A stretch of DNA of 64,000 nt, from positions 1,426,001-1,490,000 of the forward strand of contig JBBPUQ010000009.1 in NCBI GenBank assembly GCA_038501195.1. Reading direction: 5' to 3'. Shown one piece after another: positions 36,881 through 48,497 of the stretch (position 1 is the stretch's first letter; every line of letters begins with the position of its first letter). A program made the position numbers and the translations under genes. Source of the DNA: Nemania diffusa (lineage: Eukaryota; Ascomycota; Sordariomycetes; Xylariales; Xylariaceae). Under the pieces are notes generated by a model, which ran no database searches, had not been told where the DNA came from, and saw only the letters and a program-made list of their open reading frames with translations.

Positions 36881-38560
36881 ATGGACCCCGGGCAACCTAA
36901 TTCCATGTTCTTCGGCTTCTCAGCCCCAGGGTCCATGCACCCGGTAAGTCAATTCAGCTTGGAACAATCTCTGTTAGGCAATGCCTAAACTCATCCCCTT
37001 TTCTCCCCTATTTTGTGTTTTGTCGGCGTAATTGTTGTTGCGGCGCGTCAACTACACTACGAGTTTCTTCCAAATTGCTAGCTTGTGGAGCCACGTCTAC
37101 CTACCTTTTGTTATACTCGCTGATCACCCCTGACAGTTAGATGCGGATGCCCAAAATGACATGATAGTCTCAAATGACATGATGTCCATGTTCGATATGA
37201 GTAATTTTGACGGGATGCCCATGAATCTCGACGACATTGGGGATCTAGATTCTCCTCAAGAGCAAATCTTCCCACATGCCTCAAATCCGGCCCCGCCAAG
37301 CACCCTAGCTCCCACTGACGGCCTGTCGAGATTCTCGTCCAAACCAGAGGGCAGTCCAGTGGGGGCACCAACACCCCTGACCACGCGGTTTGGGGGTTCA
37401 ATGCAGCAACCTGTACAACCAGCGCAGAGTGGGAGTGCATTGACCGAGTTTACTAAGCGTAGGAACTGGCCCGCCAAGGTCGTCGAGGAGCTCAAAGATG
37501 TGCTTTATATACTCGATGCTAACGGCCGCATCAAATATGTATCACCCAGTATATCCTCGCTTATCGGGTACGAAGGGGGAGAGATTGTCGATACATTCCT
37601 AAAAGACATTGTCCACCCTGATGATATCGGCACCTTCACGTCCGAGATGAATGAGTGCATAGCTACAGGGAATCCGTTGCGTATCTTCTACCGTATGAGG
37701 AGGAAGGATCAACAGTATGCTATATTCGAAGCTGTCGGGCATGCACATATTGCGGCCGCCAAATTCGCTCCTAACCCCAGCAATCAGTCTCCCTTTTGTC
37801 AGGCTGTATTCCTCATGTCGCGACCGTATCCAACAAGAAATGCGTCATTACTAGACTCGTTTCTAGAACACAAGATTGAGAATGAACGATTACGACGGCG
37901 CATTGCTGAGTTGCGTAGGGAAGAGGACGAAGAAGAGGCTTCTCAGCAAAGTTGGCTTCAGGAGAGCCGTTCAGATGCGACACCATCAGAAGACACCATC
38001 ATGTCTGGCCCTCAAAATGCTGCCATATTCAAACAGGCAACAGCTGATTCCCAGGCAATGCCTCCTCCCGAGAGGCCTTTGAACGGAGCCCTGACAAGGG
38101 AAAATCTAGAAGGTGCTACGGCAGGGAATAGACCGGATTCTATTGGCGATAAGATGGCACGATATGAGGGAGCGTCGTTTATGCGTACAGATACTATTGA
38201 GATGCTCACTGGACTACGATATATGGAAGGCGAACGAAGCCGCGGTGTAACCACAGGAAGTTCCAGCTTGACGCTAATTAAAGGGGATGTCGGGATAGCC
38301 ATCCCAGTTGATCGGGATCCCAAAACTGGAGAAAAGAAGAAGAAACAGAAGATTGCAGAAGAATACGTTTGCACTGACTGCGGTACGTCTATAATATATA
38401 AAACTAGTAAGCGTATTGCTAATTGCGCATTTTAGGCACGTTAGATTCACCTGAATGGAGAAAAGGTCCTAGCGGCCCCAAGACTCTCTGTAATGCGTGC
38501 GGCCTTCGTTGGGCCAAGAAGGAAAAGAAGAGAGCGAACGTTCCTGGGTCAAATGGATAG
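36881..38560 (+). CDS. wc-2: White collar-2 photoreceptor/clock subunit (3 exons)
   Basis: Exons are 36881-36943, 37137-38382 and 38436-38560, with introns of 193 and 53 bp, giving 477 residues. The first exon is [24 protein letters not shown] domain lies at about 137-230: [20 protein letters not shown], then [16 protein letters not shown] and VHPDD. A basic leucine-rich helix follows ([20 protein letters not shown]), then a basic [10 protein letters not shown] patch. The GATA zinc finger is split by the second intron: CTDCG joins [11 protein letters not shown], ending [16 protein letters not shown]. It has the CX2C-X18-CX2C spacing of the WC family. WC-2 (LreB in Aspergillus) dimerises with WC-1 through PAS and drives blue-light and clock genes. 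Reading the second exon on without splicing destroys the finger, so the last intron is well supported. Confidence 0.96.
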
Positions 38561-39287
38561 GAAACCCTGATTGAATGGCAACAACGAGGAGGTATTACTT
38601 ATAGAACTTCTAACGTGCAATGGAGCAGTGCAAGTGGGTAAACATAGTAAGCAAGGCCAATAGGGCTAGGATACCAGGTGTGTTGGCCAAAATGTATATA
38701 CAACAACTATTTCCCTTTGCTTTACACACCACAGCGACCTAAGATATGGCTGGCTTGGGAAATAGGGTCATGTTTCCAACAAACAAACATTCCAATTTAT
38801 CTGACACTTATGATGAAATATTTATGGAGTGCCGAGCCGTAATTAATCACTACAATGAATGCATAATACTATCTCTTAGAAATTAAATAAGACTGAGTAG
38901 AGCTGAAGATAGATATATGTTTAACTATGGAATTCATGCACGATGCTCGTGCCAATATTGCATTTATAGCACGGATAAAACCTATAGCAAGGTTAAGAGA
39001 GCAAATCTATTCCTATCCGACATATTAAACAACACAATACCTACCATCATACTATACATATTCAAATCTTGAAGGGATGTAACGAACTGCTCGCTTGCAA
39101 GCTCGTGAATAAGAACATCGTCTCGCATTGATTACAGGACCCCAAGTTTGGGCGATACATACCGGCCTAAGGATCTGACTACCAGAAAGTTAGACGAAAA
39201 CGAACCTTTTATAAAATAATATGCCGCATATAAGGATTTACTATATACATCACGCCGCGCGACTCTTCGCCAGCCACTTGACGCTCA
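38561..39287. other. Convergent 3' intergenic region
   Basis: 0.7 kb AT-leaning sequence holding the 3' ends of wc-2 and the hydratase gene. Nothing else seen. Confidence 0.5.
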
Positions 39288-40289
39288 TCAGATCTTCGCC
39301 TTGAGGGCGCCCTTGTCCTCCCCCCTCTCCTCCCACCAAGGCCAGCTGCTAGGGCGATCCTTCTCCCACACCGCATCGAACTTCGGCCCCCTCTTCTCGA
39401 GGAACGCGCGCACGCCCTCGGCGCTGTCGCGGCCGCGGAACAGGTCGAAGAAGACGCGGGACTCGAGCAGGAAGGCCTCCTCCGGCGACGCGGGGGCGCC
39501 CCTGTAGAGCATGTCCCGCATGGCGCGGACGGCGACCCCGCTCGCGTTGTCGGCCATGTCCCGCGCGATCTCGACGGCGCGCGGCACGACGCGCTCGGGG
39601 GCTAGCACCTCGGCGAAGAGGTCGCGCACGGCGGGGTCGGAGGCGGCGTGCACGGCGCCGGTGCTCAGCAGCGCGAGGGCGCGGCCGGCGCCGAGCAGCC
39701 GCGGCAGGAAGTACGTGGAGCAGGCCTCGGTGCTCAGCCCGCGGCGCGCGAAGACGAAGCCGATTTTGGCGCCCGCGCTCGCGACGCGCACGTTCGCTGC
39801 CAGCGTCATCGTGATGCCCACGCCCACCGCGTGCCCGTTGAGCGCCGCCACCACCGGCTTCGCGCACCGGTAGATCGCCAGGCTCACTTGCGCCCCGCCG
39901 TCGCGGTATGCGTCGCGCGCTGCCGCCACCGCTGCCTGGTCCTCGCCCGCGGCGTTGTCGGACGCGCCGAGGCTTAGGGCGCTGGCGCTGGCGGTGGCGG
40001 CGGAGCTCGAGGCTTGGTCGAGGTCCATGCCGGGGCAGAAGACGCGGTTGCGCGGGTCGGCGCCTGTGAAGACGATGGCTTTCACGCGTGCGTCTGCGGA
40101 TAATAGGTCGAAGGCAGACACGAGGGACTTCATCATGGTGTCTGTGAACGCATTGTTGGCTTTGGGTCGATCCAGGAGGAGGATTATCACCGGTGTTACT
40201 GTTGTGGAAGTCACGGGTACATGCTGGAAGCTTATTTCTGGCAGCGCCGTGTATGTTGCATAGGACTCTGGATGCTGTGGTTGAGCCAT
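39288..40289 (-). CDS. Enoyl-CoA hydratase/isomerase (crotonase) family enzyme
   Basis: Single exon, 333 residues, notably GC-rich. Crotonase features in order are LLLDRPKANNAFTDTMMKSL, the first oxyanion-hole segment NRVFCPGMDLDQ, the second oxyanion segment AALNGHAVGVGITMTLAANV, and FARRGLSTEACSTYFLPRLL. The Glu in GLSTEAC sits where the hydratase/isomerase acid is expected. A C-terminal helical cap follows. The last three residues, AKI, fit the loose peroxisomal PTS1 pattern, so a peroxisomal beta-oxidation or isomerase role is likely but inferred. An Ala/Ser-rich insertion (ASSSAATASASALSLGASDN) extends the loop after the first oxyanion segment. Long antisense frames (39349-39977) are by-products of the high GC. 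Confidence 0.9.
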   Translation of the reverse strand: MAQPQHPESYATYTALPEISFQHVPVTSTTVTPVIILLLDRPKANNAFTDTMMKSLVSAFDLLSADARVKAIVFTGADPRNRVFCPGMDLDQASSSAATASASALSLGASDNAAGEDQAAVAAARDAYRDGGAQVSLAIYRCAKPVVAALNGHAVGVGITMTLAANVRVASAGAKIGFVFARRGLSTEACSTYFLPRLLGAGRALALLSTGAVHAASDPAVRDLFAEVLAPERVVPRAVEIARDMADNASGVAVRAMRDMLYRGAPASPEEAFLLESRVFFDLFRGRDSAEGVRAFLEKRGPKFDAVWEKDRPSSWPWWEERGEDKGALKAKI

Positions 40290-40960
40290 CCTTATAACGT
40301 TGTTATGTTTAAATATAACAATAGTTGGAGAGGGAGGCTTGCTATTATGAGCGCCCTTGAAGGCTGAAGTAGTTAAGTAGTGGCTAAGTTAGAATAAAGG
40401 ATTGGATACGGTTGTATACTGTGCTATAAGTCCTTTCCATGCTTAAAACAGAATTCAAGAGTTATAAGGGTGTTCGAGCTGCGTTGAGAGATATGATAAA
40501 CTCTACGATGACATATGGGAATGGTGGACCTTGGCCGAGTTTGGCTTGAGCTGCGATCTAAGACGGGGACTTGCCGAGGTCCCCCAGGATTTTCCAGCCA
40601 CCTGCTGCATACGGTAAGTACTGTCTAGTATAATTACCTACCACAAGATATTCTTCCTCCTTTACTTTGGTTCAAGCCGCTAGGCCATCGAGTAAGTATT
40701 CATCACGTTCCTCTTCAGTATGGGCGATGGTGTCTACTGACACGATACCTGATCTTAATCATTATGTATAGGTAGTTCTGCTAAGGATTAATTGAATTGG
40801 GCTCTGCAACGCAAGAACGGTACCCTTGTTTTCCCAAATTGTATTTTTTGGACATAATGTTTATCTAAGGGTAGACCATGAATACTGGTGTGGCCGTCAA
40901 CCTCTCACTAGTCGCACCTAGGTCGTGCGGACAATGAGCTGAATCCGAGCCTCCCTCTGC
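40290..40960. other. Intergenic region, no gene seen
   Basis: Promoter of the hydratase gene on the left and 3' region of the DUF7721-type gene on the right. Nothing else recognised. Confidence 0.5.
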
Positions 40961-42260
40961 TTACATGAACTTGGAGGCCAGTCCCAATAGACCGGATGAG
41001 GATGATTGGCTGCTTCCCTGGCTCTTCATGTACATCTTGAGCGCCATCTCGCCCGCCTGCATCACCGCCGACTCCTTGCTGCTGTCGCTAGCGACCTGAC
41101 CCTGCGAGGCCTTCTTATCGAATAGCTGTCAAGGATGAATACCAATCAGCACATACAGGCATACAATATATCAGATATCCATCTCTTCGGCGGTTACATA
41201 TCTTACCTTGCTAGCTTCCGCCATCGCCAGCGCGACGAAGGCCCCTTGACTGCTGGACTTCTGCGTCCTAGTTAGCTTATCTTCCACTAAGTAGCAAAAC
41301 CAACGGAAAATAGAAGACAGCTTACGGCGGTGTTTCCGCTCTCTCCGCCTGTAAACATCTTCACTGGAACCCTCGAAGTTAGTTATCATTATTTAAGCGT
41401 CGTTTGTGGATGCTCCGACACGGCGGGAAACTGTAGGAAAGGATTTTGGCCCGAAATGGTTCTTTATGCTCAGAAGCCGTCCCGGAAGGAAATCAAAGAA
41501 ATGACTTCGAGAATTGCTTACAGGCTTGCATTGCTGCCGCAGAGCCCATCGACCGGTCATCAGCCTCATTATCATCGTCATCGCCCTGGAAGTACTTCTT
41601 GTGGGTTCGAACGGCCTCTTTATGTACACGTTGTTAGTTACATTCTCATACTGTAATAATTACCACTCTTAAGCACTTGTCCGTGATGCATATGCCGGCC
41701 ATCCTTTGCATATGCTAGCTTGGCAACGGTGGTATGGGAAAATACTGACCGTCTTCGTCAACGTCTTCGTTGGCTAGGCGCTCCTTCTTCTGCCCTAGGG
41801 CTCCCAATAAGTTGGAGAACAAGTCGGCATTTCCGGAGTCGCCAGCATGGTTGCTCGCGTGCTGGGCTGCATCTCTCCAGTCGTCATCGTCGGCGCGAGG
41901 GCCGCCGGCCGGGTATGCGCCACCGTGGGTAGCTGAATTGGGGATCGTCAGCACCTCATCCCAATGCGCATTATTCGGTCGTCATTTTCGCTGGAATATC
42001 TGGAATATGTAGTTTCTTACCGTTACCGGCAGCACTTAGGAAACCTGCGTGCATCACATGTCAGCTTCCATTTACGTTGAACACAATCAGAGACCCCTAT
42101 TGTGTATTCTATCCCCGGTATAGCATCATAATGATAGGTGAGGGCGGGGTACGTAGGTACGTCGGTCGGTGGGGAGATACATATGCGTAGGTATGTGGTG
42201 TATCGCGGGGTTATTTCAGGGGTCTTAGGGGGTTGTACGCGTACCTTGTAGCTTGTCCAT
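40961..42260 (-). CDS. DUF7721-type small Gln/Ser-rich protein (7 exons)
   Basis: Exons are 42260-42245, 42044-42021, 41932-41750, 41617-41522, 41363-41326, 41260-41207 and 41125-40961. All introns are GT..AG and phases close exactly, giving 191 residues. The assembled protein reads MDKLQGFLSAAGNATHGGAY, then DDDWRDAAQHASNHAGDSGN, AVRTHKKYFQGDDDDNEADD, GSAAAMQALKMFTGGESGN, KSSSQGAFVALAMAEASKLF, DSSKESAVMQAGEMALKMYM and GLLGLASKFM. This is the order of blocks in the fungal family annotated as beta-flanking protein or DUF7721, whose function is unknown. The soluble helices of alternating Ala/Met suggest an amphipathic helical protein. The first two exons are only 16 and 24 bases. Evidence for the tiny exons is phase and family fit only. 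Confidence 0.8.
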
Positions 42261-43094
42261 TGTGCGAGATAAAACTTCTGTAATAGAAAGGCTTAATGGA
42301 GAGTATTACCGGAGGGAGAATAAGTATGAGCAGGCGAAGTTGTTAGAGATGAGATGTGAGGAAAGAAGTCAACTCCTGAAACAAGGTGTATTTATGATAT
42401 AGGCGTGAGGCAGCTCCTTACCTACGCTCCCTAAATCCTGATCCTAGATCGACCTACAGCACACTACGGAATACAACACCAACACTACCTAGCTGAAAAG
42501 CACCCGATGACGTGTGCGGGGCAGGACAAGTCTACCAATGAATTGTCTTTAACAACCTCAGTTTAGATACCTTCTTGCTCACTAAAATAATGGGTCAATC
42601 AATAGACGCAAAAATTAGAAGGGGAGGTAACCACTTCAATGCGATCCACATGTCTACCTATGTAAGTTAGTACCTGGGTAGATAACAGATCTCGTCCTTT
42701 CTCTAAATGAGTTGAGGTTCTGCTACTTATGTAACTTTGACTGTAGCGATTTACGAGTCTTCCATTCCCGAGTTAACTTTCTATATACTGTCAAACGACG
42801 ATGCAAACAGTGCTGCAAACGGCAAGGGAACGAAGTGCGTTGGCTGACAGCGTGCTGGACTATTATTGCTTGCATTGCTTTTGTCGACTTAGTATATGTT
42901 TAAATCACAATAAATCTATACAAGTGCACCATGATCAGAAAACGAAGTAACAATATCACTACTACTCTAGGCGGGACATACTCCAAACAAGGGAGTACGT
43001 CCGCATTGGTAGAATCTGGAATAATACATACTTATATATTACTACTATCCATCAACTCCCACACGACTCCCTCTTCTTATTAATACCTACAACA
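42261..43094. promoter_or_regulatory. Divergent promoter region
   Basis: 0.8 kb between divergently read DUF7721-type and monooxygenase genes. No gene seen. A short inverted GGGACATACTCC / GGGAGTACGTCC motif lies at 42973-43000. Confidence 0.4.
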
Positions 43095-44865
43095 ATGGCA
43101 GCGGTCACAAACCTTGTGGACGTCCTCGTGGTCGGCGCCGGCCCAGTAGGTCTGATCACAGCCTACCAGCTGGCCCGATTTGGCGGCGTCTCCGTGCGAA
43201 TCATCGAGAAATATTCGAAGTCCGTCCAAGATGCGTATGGCCGTGCTATTACGCTCTTCCCGCGAACTAGCGAGATGCTAGACCAGCTAGGCTTGGCCGA
43301 CGAGCTACTGCAGGAGGCCTTCGCCTGCCGAGAGACCGTAGCGTACAATTCTCGGGGTGAAGAGGTACACGGGCGGGGCTGGAGCTTCATGAACGAGATG
43401 AAGGACACCACTTTCGATTTTTCGCTCGTGTTGAGACAAAAGTATCAAGAGGAAATATTCCGAAATGCGCTGAGACGGTATGGAGTTGAAGTCGAAGCCC
43501 CTATTGAGCTTATTGGGATTGATATCGACGATACGGCCTCATTGAACAGCCACTCCGTCACCGCGACGGTACGCGACTCCGAAAATAAAAGTCTAAAGAC
43601 TATACGATGTAGATATCTGATTGGGGCTGATGGCGGGCACTCCTCAGTTCGGAGCCTCCTAGCGATTCCCTTCGAAGGCTCAACGAGCGAGGACAAATGG
43701 GTGAGGATAGACGGCCACGTTAAGACGAACTTACCCAAACCCCGCACATACTGTTCGATTGAATCTCCTACTCATGGCAACGTATTATGGGTCGGTCTAG
43801 ATCGTGGCGCAACTCGCATAGGATATGCCTTCACTGATGATCGAGCCAACGCATATCCCGAGTTTGACGAGCAAGCCGCCATTAAAGAAGCCATCGCGGC
43901 GGTCAAACCATTTACTCTTGAGTTTGAGCGCGTTGATTGGTGGACTATATATACTGTGGGACAGCGGATCGCAAAGCGATTCTCTGTTAACGACCGCGTG
44001 TTCCTTGTCGGCGACGCCTGCCACACCCATTCGTCAGGGGCAGCCCAAGGTATGAATACCGGTATCCACGACGCAGTCAACCTCGGGTGGAAGTTGTCGT
44101 TAGTTCTTAGGGGTCTAGGGCTCCCCTTACTTTTGAATACGTACGAGATGGAGAGACGACCGCATGTTCAGAAGCTCATCCAATACGATGCAGACATCAG
44201 CCGTCTGATGACTAACCGCCTACCCGAGAATTGGCGGGGCGATCCTACAGCGGACGTCAACGAAGTTCTGGGGAAAGTTATGGACGAGGCCCGTAACTTT
44301 AACAGCGGGCTAGGCATATCCTACGAGGCCATAACGGACAACCCACTTGTTTGTGCTAGCAACTCATTTAGTCCACTGAAGCCTGGAATGAGGGCGCCGG
44401 ATATTCCTCTATTAAGACTGGGAACGTTCGAGCGCACGCGTTTGATTCGGGAATCTCCTAACGTAGGTTGTTTCTACGTGGTTTTCTTTACCGCAGAGAG
44501 CCCCCAATCGCTTCTAGGGCCACATTTTCATGGGGTAGAGCAATCAAAGATCCTCAAAGAGTATATCAGAAGTAAGTGCTACTCGATGCTTGTTGACTAG
44601 GTCATGCTAAGCCTGTAAAGATGGTTCCGTTACCTACTTAACCATATTTCCAACAAAGGCGCCGCTAATATATAAATCGAATGGACGAGCTTACTTTGAT
44701 ATCGAGGATAAGACTGGCTACGAAAGATATGGTGTTGACCCAAATCGAGGTGGCATTGTTGTAATACGACCGGATGGTTGGATCTACGCCCTGATATCCG
44801 TGAATAGTAAGGTAGCACATCAGCTTGAGATTCTATTCCAGGGAATATTATTTAAGCCCTCATAG
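43095..44865 (+). CDS. FAD-dependent phenol-hydroxylase-like monooxygenase (2 exons)
   Basis: Proposed exons are 43095-44571 and 44621-44865 with a 49-bp intron (GTAAGT donor, GTAAAG acceptor), giving 573 residues. Motifs: the Rossmann VDVLVVGAGPVGLITAYQLA at 8-27, the DG motif YLIGADGGHSSVR, and the FAD-ribose GD motif VFLVGDACHTHSSGAAQGMN then HDAVNLGWKLSLVL. A thioredoxin-like C-terminal domain of the phenol 2-monooxygenase type follows. The second exon supplies GRAYFDIEDKTGYERYGVDP and GGIVVIRPDGWIYALI, the usual C-terminal strand, which the unspliced frame (stop at 44600) would lose. The acceptor is my best guess: 44611 also keeps frame but gives a 40-bp intron. The family hydroxylates phenols or related aromatics with NADPH and O2. 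Substrate is unknown. Confidence 0.85.
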
Positions 44866-47119
44866 AATGAGAGTATATAAATACTCAATTAACTTATAGG
44901 CTAGGATCTCCATAGATACTACCAGGACTTTGCTATATGATAGAAATACTTCCGGAAGCATAGTAAATTATCCGGGGATAGGGGATAGTCTCCCAAGTCT
45001 AAACAAGGAAGCTGGAAGGTGCATCGAAAGCAATGCATACTGCAATGCTGTAACACAGCTTTGTTTAATTTATCTTGACGCATTCAAACGTAAGTGGCAA
45101 TCTTCCTTATAGTACTTAGTAAGTATGCAGGTAGTAAGCAACGATCTAAGTGGAAATAGGTGAAAATAAGTGAAGTATGTGATAATTGCGACCAATGTCA
45201 CCGGATTGCTCAGCCATCTAAGGTTTGCGCCTATGTATAGCAAGTGGCCGCAAACCATATTCTACTTTGCGGCTGCCGACATGAGCATCAGGGAAACGTT
45301 TTCTAAGGCCTCACTTTCTCGCACCGCGCGAGCGAGGGATAGCTATCGAGTTGGTATGGCCGGTACGTGTATTGCATGCGTTAATGGTTGTTTAAGTACA
45401 CATTCGGCTGCATCTTAAGTCGAGGTCTCGTCTTCAGCTTCCGACGACACCAGCGAGAAAGAAAAAAAGAAATTCATTTGCGACAGCCATTACTACTCGG
45501 TGCATAGCTAACCAAAAAGTAGATGATTCTCTGGAACGCCACCTAACTCATCAATCAAAGATGAATGGCAGCATGACTCGATCGTTCCGCATACCCTCAT
45601 ATTCTGGTTCACGATAGTCATCATAAGCGCGTACTTTCTCAACGCATAGGCCCTTTCTGCGGGTGGTTGACAGCGTAATCGTAGACGCGCAGGATAGAGA
45701 TGTCGGACCAACGACGGCGTGTAGGTGGTAACTATATTTTCTGGCTGCTGGTCGAGACCCATGGAGGCTGGCGTTGTGCTGCTTCGTTTCGCGGCAGGCT
45801 GCCTAACATCTAGTATTATATCATACAAAATGGACAGAAATGCAAAATAGGCGAACTGTGGCTACGCTGAGGGAGATGAGTCGAACTCCTGGTGCTAATC
45901 GTGATGAATGCCGTATGTAGGCACCTAATGCCAACCTTTCGGGCAGATTTTACTGTAGCATGCGCTATTGGTTATAGTAAGTATGAACTACGCCTTATTG
46001 ATAGGGGCATCTCACTTCAATTGAGCCGTTTTTCATTCGACAACAGGTAAAGCGTTGATCTCGATCGTGCAATGTCTTAGATCTATGATGATGTCGGTAG
46101 ACGTAGTTGACGCCACATCACGCAGCCACGGGCTTCATGTTGAAATATGATATATGATTAAAATTGATACTCAGTAGCTCCCACTTGATCTCTACGTATA
46201 GGTAAGGTAAGTCTATGAGAAATAGAAAGCTTTAAACCGCAATAGTACTCTACAACAACATACCTATAGTAGAGTACTGGCAACATGAACATGCCTAGTC
46301 GCTGTGCTAAAATAAAAACAAGCATGTAAGCATCTTATTTAGGTGTTGGCTAAATAAGGTCTAGATGCTGTCCTCGTCGTCCTCGTCGTCGGCGCTATGG
46401 CGATCTGCCAACCTACGAACTCTACAACCATCTCTCTATAGTATGCCTTGCACTAGGTCTGCGAAGATGAAGGCATCCCGGGACCGAAATTGTGGAAGCG
46501 AGTAGTGCAGTATGAGAGTAAGTGCAAGACCAAACTTGCGACCACCAGGTAGCTATTCTTTATTATTTGATCATAGGGGCAAAATAGTCACCTACAACGA
46601 GACTACCTAGCTGCTGTACTACGCGCTAAGTAAGAGAGAGCTGTGGGCTGTGGCGCCAATAGAATAATGCCCTGTACATCTAACCGGAGTATTAGGTACG
46701 GCCATACTACTAGTGGTACTGTAACTCCCTTTTTTCAGTTATCAAAACTCGAATCTGTACAGAGATATAGTTCCGAGTACTACATTTTCTCACCATGCAA
46801 GCGGCCCGACCCGCTGAGAATGGGTAACACAGAAGAATAGGTGCGCTAGCCCAACTACAGTATTCTGTACCTAATACAATACGGATACCACCTCGACATA
46901 GGTACCGAACGTCTCTAACTAATTATTTTAATTAATAGTAATCTTCTTTTTTTTTGGGTTAAAAATAGAGCCCTTCACACACTTTAGATGGTTACTTTAG
47001 TTCCTGACGGGAATAGGTAGTCTATGTACCTAGGTGGGAATCAACGGATATGGGGGTCGGTTATTCTGTAAGTGGAGATGAATACTTATGTAGATAGGTA
47101 GGTACCTAGTAGACTACTT
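44866..47119. other. Gene-poor left flank of the AT-rich element
   Basis: 2.25 kb without a supported gene. Composition becomes AT-richer to the right. Several GTACCTAGGT words occur (47030-47110). Small frames at 45170-45418 and 45508-45828 show no domain. Confidence 0.5.
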
Positions 47120-47127
47120 AAGGTACT
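47120..47127. repeat. Putative target-site duplication, left copy
   Basis: AAGGTACT directly abuts the left terminal inverted repeat. It matches AAGGTACC at 61265-61272 at 7 of 8 positions, the difference being a transition. AGGTACC words are common in this genome's spacers, which weakens the case. Confidence 0.55.
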
Positions 47128-47165
47128 ACGGCAACCTAGAGGGCTAACTGTTCGAAAACTAATTT
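47128..47165. repeat. Left terminal inverted repeat (38 bp)
   Basis: Starts ACGGCAACCTAGAGGGC and ends GTTCGAAAACTAATTT. The reverse complement of 61227-61264 aligns without gaps at 34 of 38 positions. All four differences are transitions (G/A, T/C, G/A, T/C). Confidence 0.85.
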
Positions 47166-47648
47166 TGGGTTACTAGCAACATACTATACTTCTAAATAAA
47201 AACAGAGCTAACTTATTTTAAAATAATTAAATAGAAGTATATAGTATAAACATAAATAAAATTTACAGTACAGTATATGTTAAAATTATTTTAATTATTG
47301 ATTTAAGTTGTAAACTATTGTTTATGCTTGCTTTCTATTGTACAAACTTAGAATAATAAAGCAAAAGTTATAATAGTTTGCACTATTAATTATTAAACTT
47401 TTATTTAAAAAAAACTAGTTACTAAAACTTGCTTTAACTGCGATGTACTATTACAAAGTATAAATTCTGCTTTTCTGTTTATTATTGACTTTATTAAAAG
47501 CTTACTAATTTAAGCTACAACCGGGCTAAAGTTTATTTAACTTACTTGTTTTATTTTAACACTTGTACTAAGTACACCCGGAGCTTTATTACAACTGATT
47601 ACTTTTGTACAACTTAATTCTGCATTTATTTTTGTACAAACAAACTAA

Positions 47649-48497
47649 CAGCAAAGTATTACGTTAATAAGTACAAAAAAACAAAACATTATTAATAATG
47701 TAGCTATTAATATTTATATTAAACTTAAAATTGTTAAATTAATTAGTACTTTTATATACAAATTTATTAAAAAGATCAAACAAGTTAAAGTTATATTAGC
47801 TTGTACTGTTTTAATTAATTAAGTATTTAATAACTACTAAGAACTTATTAAATATTTCAAATCGAATTAAGCAATTTTAAACTTGTATACTATTAAACAA
47901 GCTTATAAATTAGTTGTATTAGTTATAACAAGCAATAAATGCAGTATTATAAAGTTAACTAAAAATTTTATAAAACTTATTTAGTTTTTTAACTTAAAAG
48001 CTGCTAGTAATAATACTAGTAAAAACAAGTTCGCAGTTAATTTTTATTATTTGTAAAAAGCTCCGCTTGATTATTTTCTAATTAAACTAAAAAAAAGCAA
48101 AAGATACGAAGTTCAATTTTTTCCGAACATATTTTCAAGTTTATTAAATAGTAAAACGAAAAAAAAAATTAAAATTAAACTTGAATCAACTTTAATTAAA
48201 CAAAAGTTTACTAGTACTAGTTTATTTTTACACAAAATAAAAAATGAACTAAGTAAAATCAAACTAGATTTAAAAACATTTTATTAGTTAAAACTACAAA
48301 CACTTTTGTTAAAAAAAATTAAAAAAGAATTAACTTTTATTTATAACTTATTAAGCTTTAAGCTACTAATTTTAACTAAAAATAAATATAAACACTTTAG
48401 CTTACTTGTACAAACACAAAATGCAGCTAAACAGCAAGCTGAAGTAAAAAATACTAGCGAAAACTAGTTAAAAGTACAAAAGCGAAGTTTATTCTAA
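47649..48497 (+). pseudogene. Decayed coding frame in the left arm
   Basis: One frame runs 282 codons with only seven internal stops before a terminal TAA at 48495. A sequence of this composition should give about 25. Readable parts include TIKQAYKLVVLV, NNTSKNKFAVNFYYL, KAPLDYFLIKLKKSKRYEVQ, and near the end LVQTQNAAKQQAEVKNTSEN followed by a stop and LKVQKRSLF. All seven stops are TAA or TAG, never TGA, as expected when CAA, CAG or TGG decays by transitions. The charged, Gln-rich end could be the tail of a transposase or another coiled-coil protein. I do not recognise the family. Confidence 0.6.

Noticed and set aside
39349..39977. Several long Arg/Ala-rich frames on both strands
   Set aside because: Shadows of the very GC-rich crotonase-family gene; no domain, and the real frame has clear motifs.
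45870..45900. Possible tRNA B-box (AGTTCGACTC on the minus strand)
   Set aside because: No matching T-stem, A-box or acceptor stem could be folded around it.
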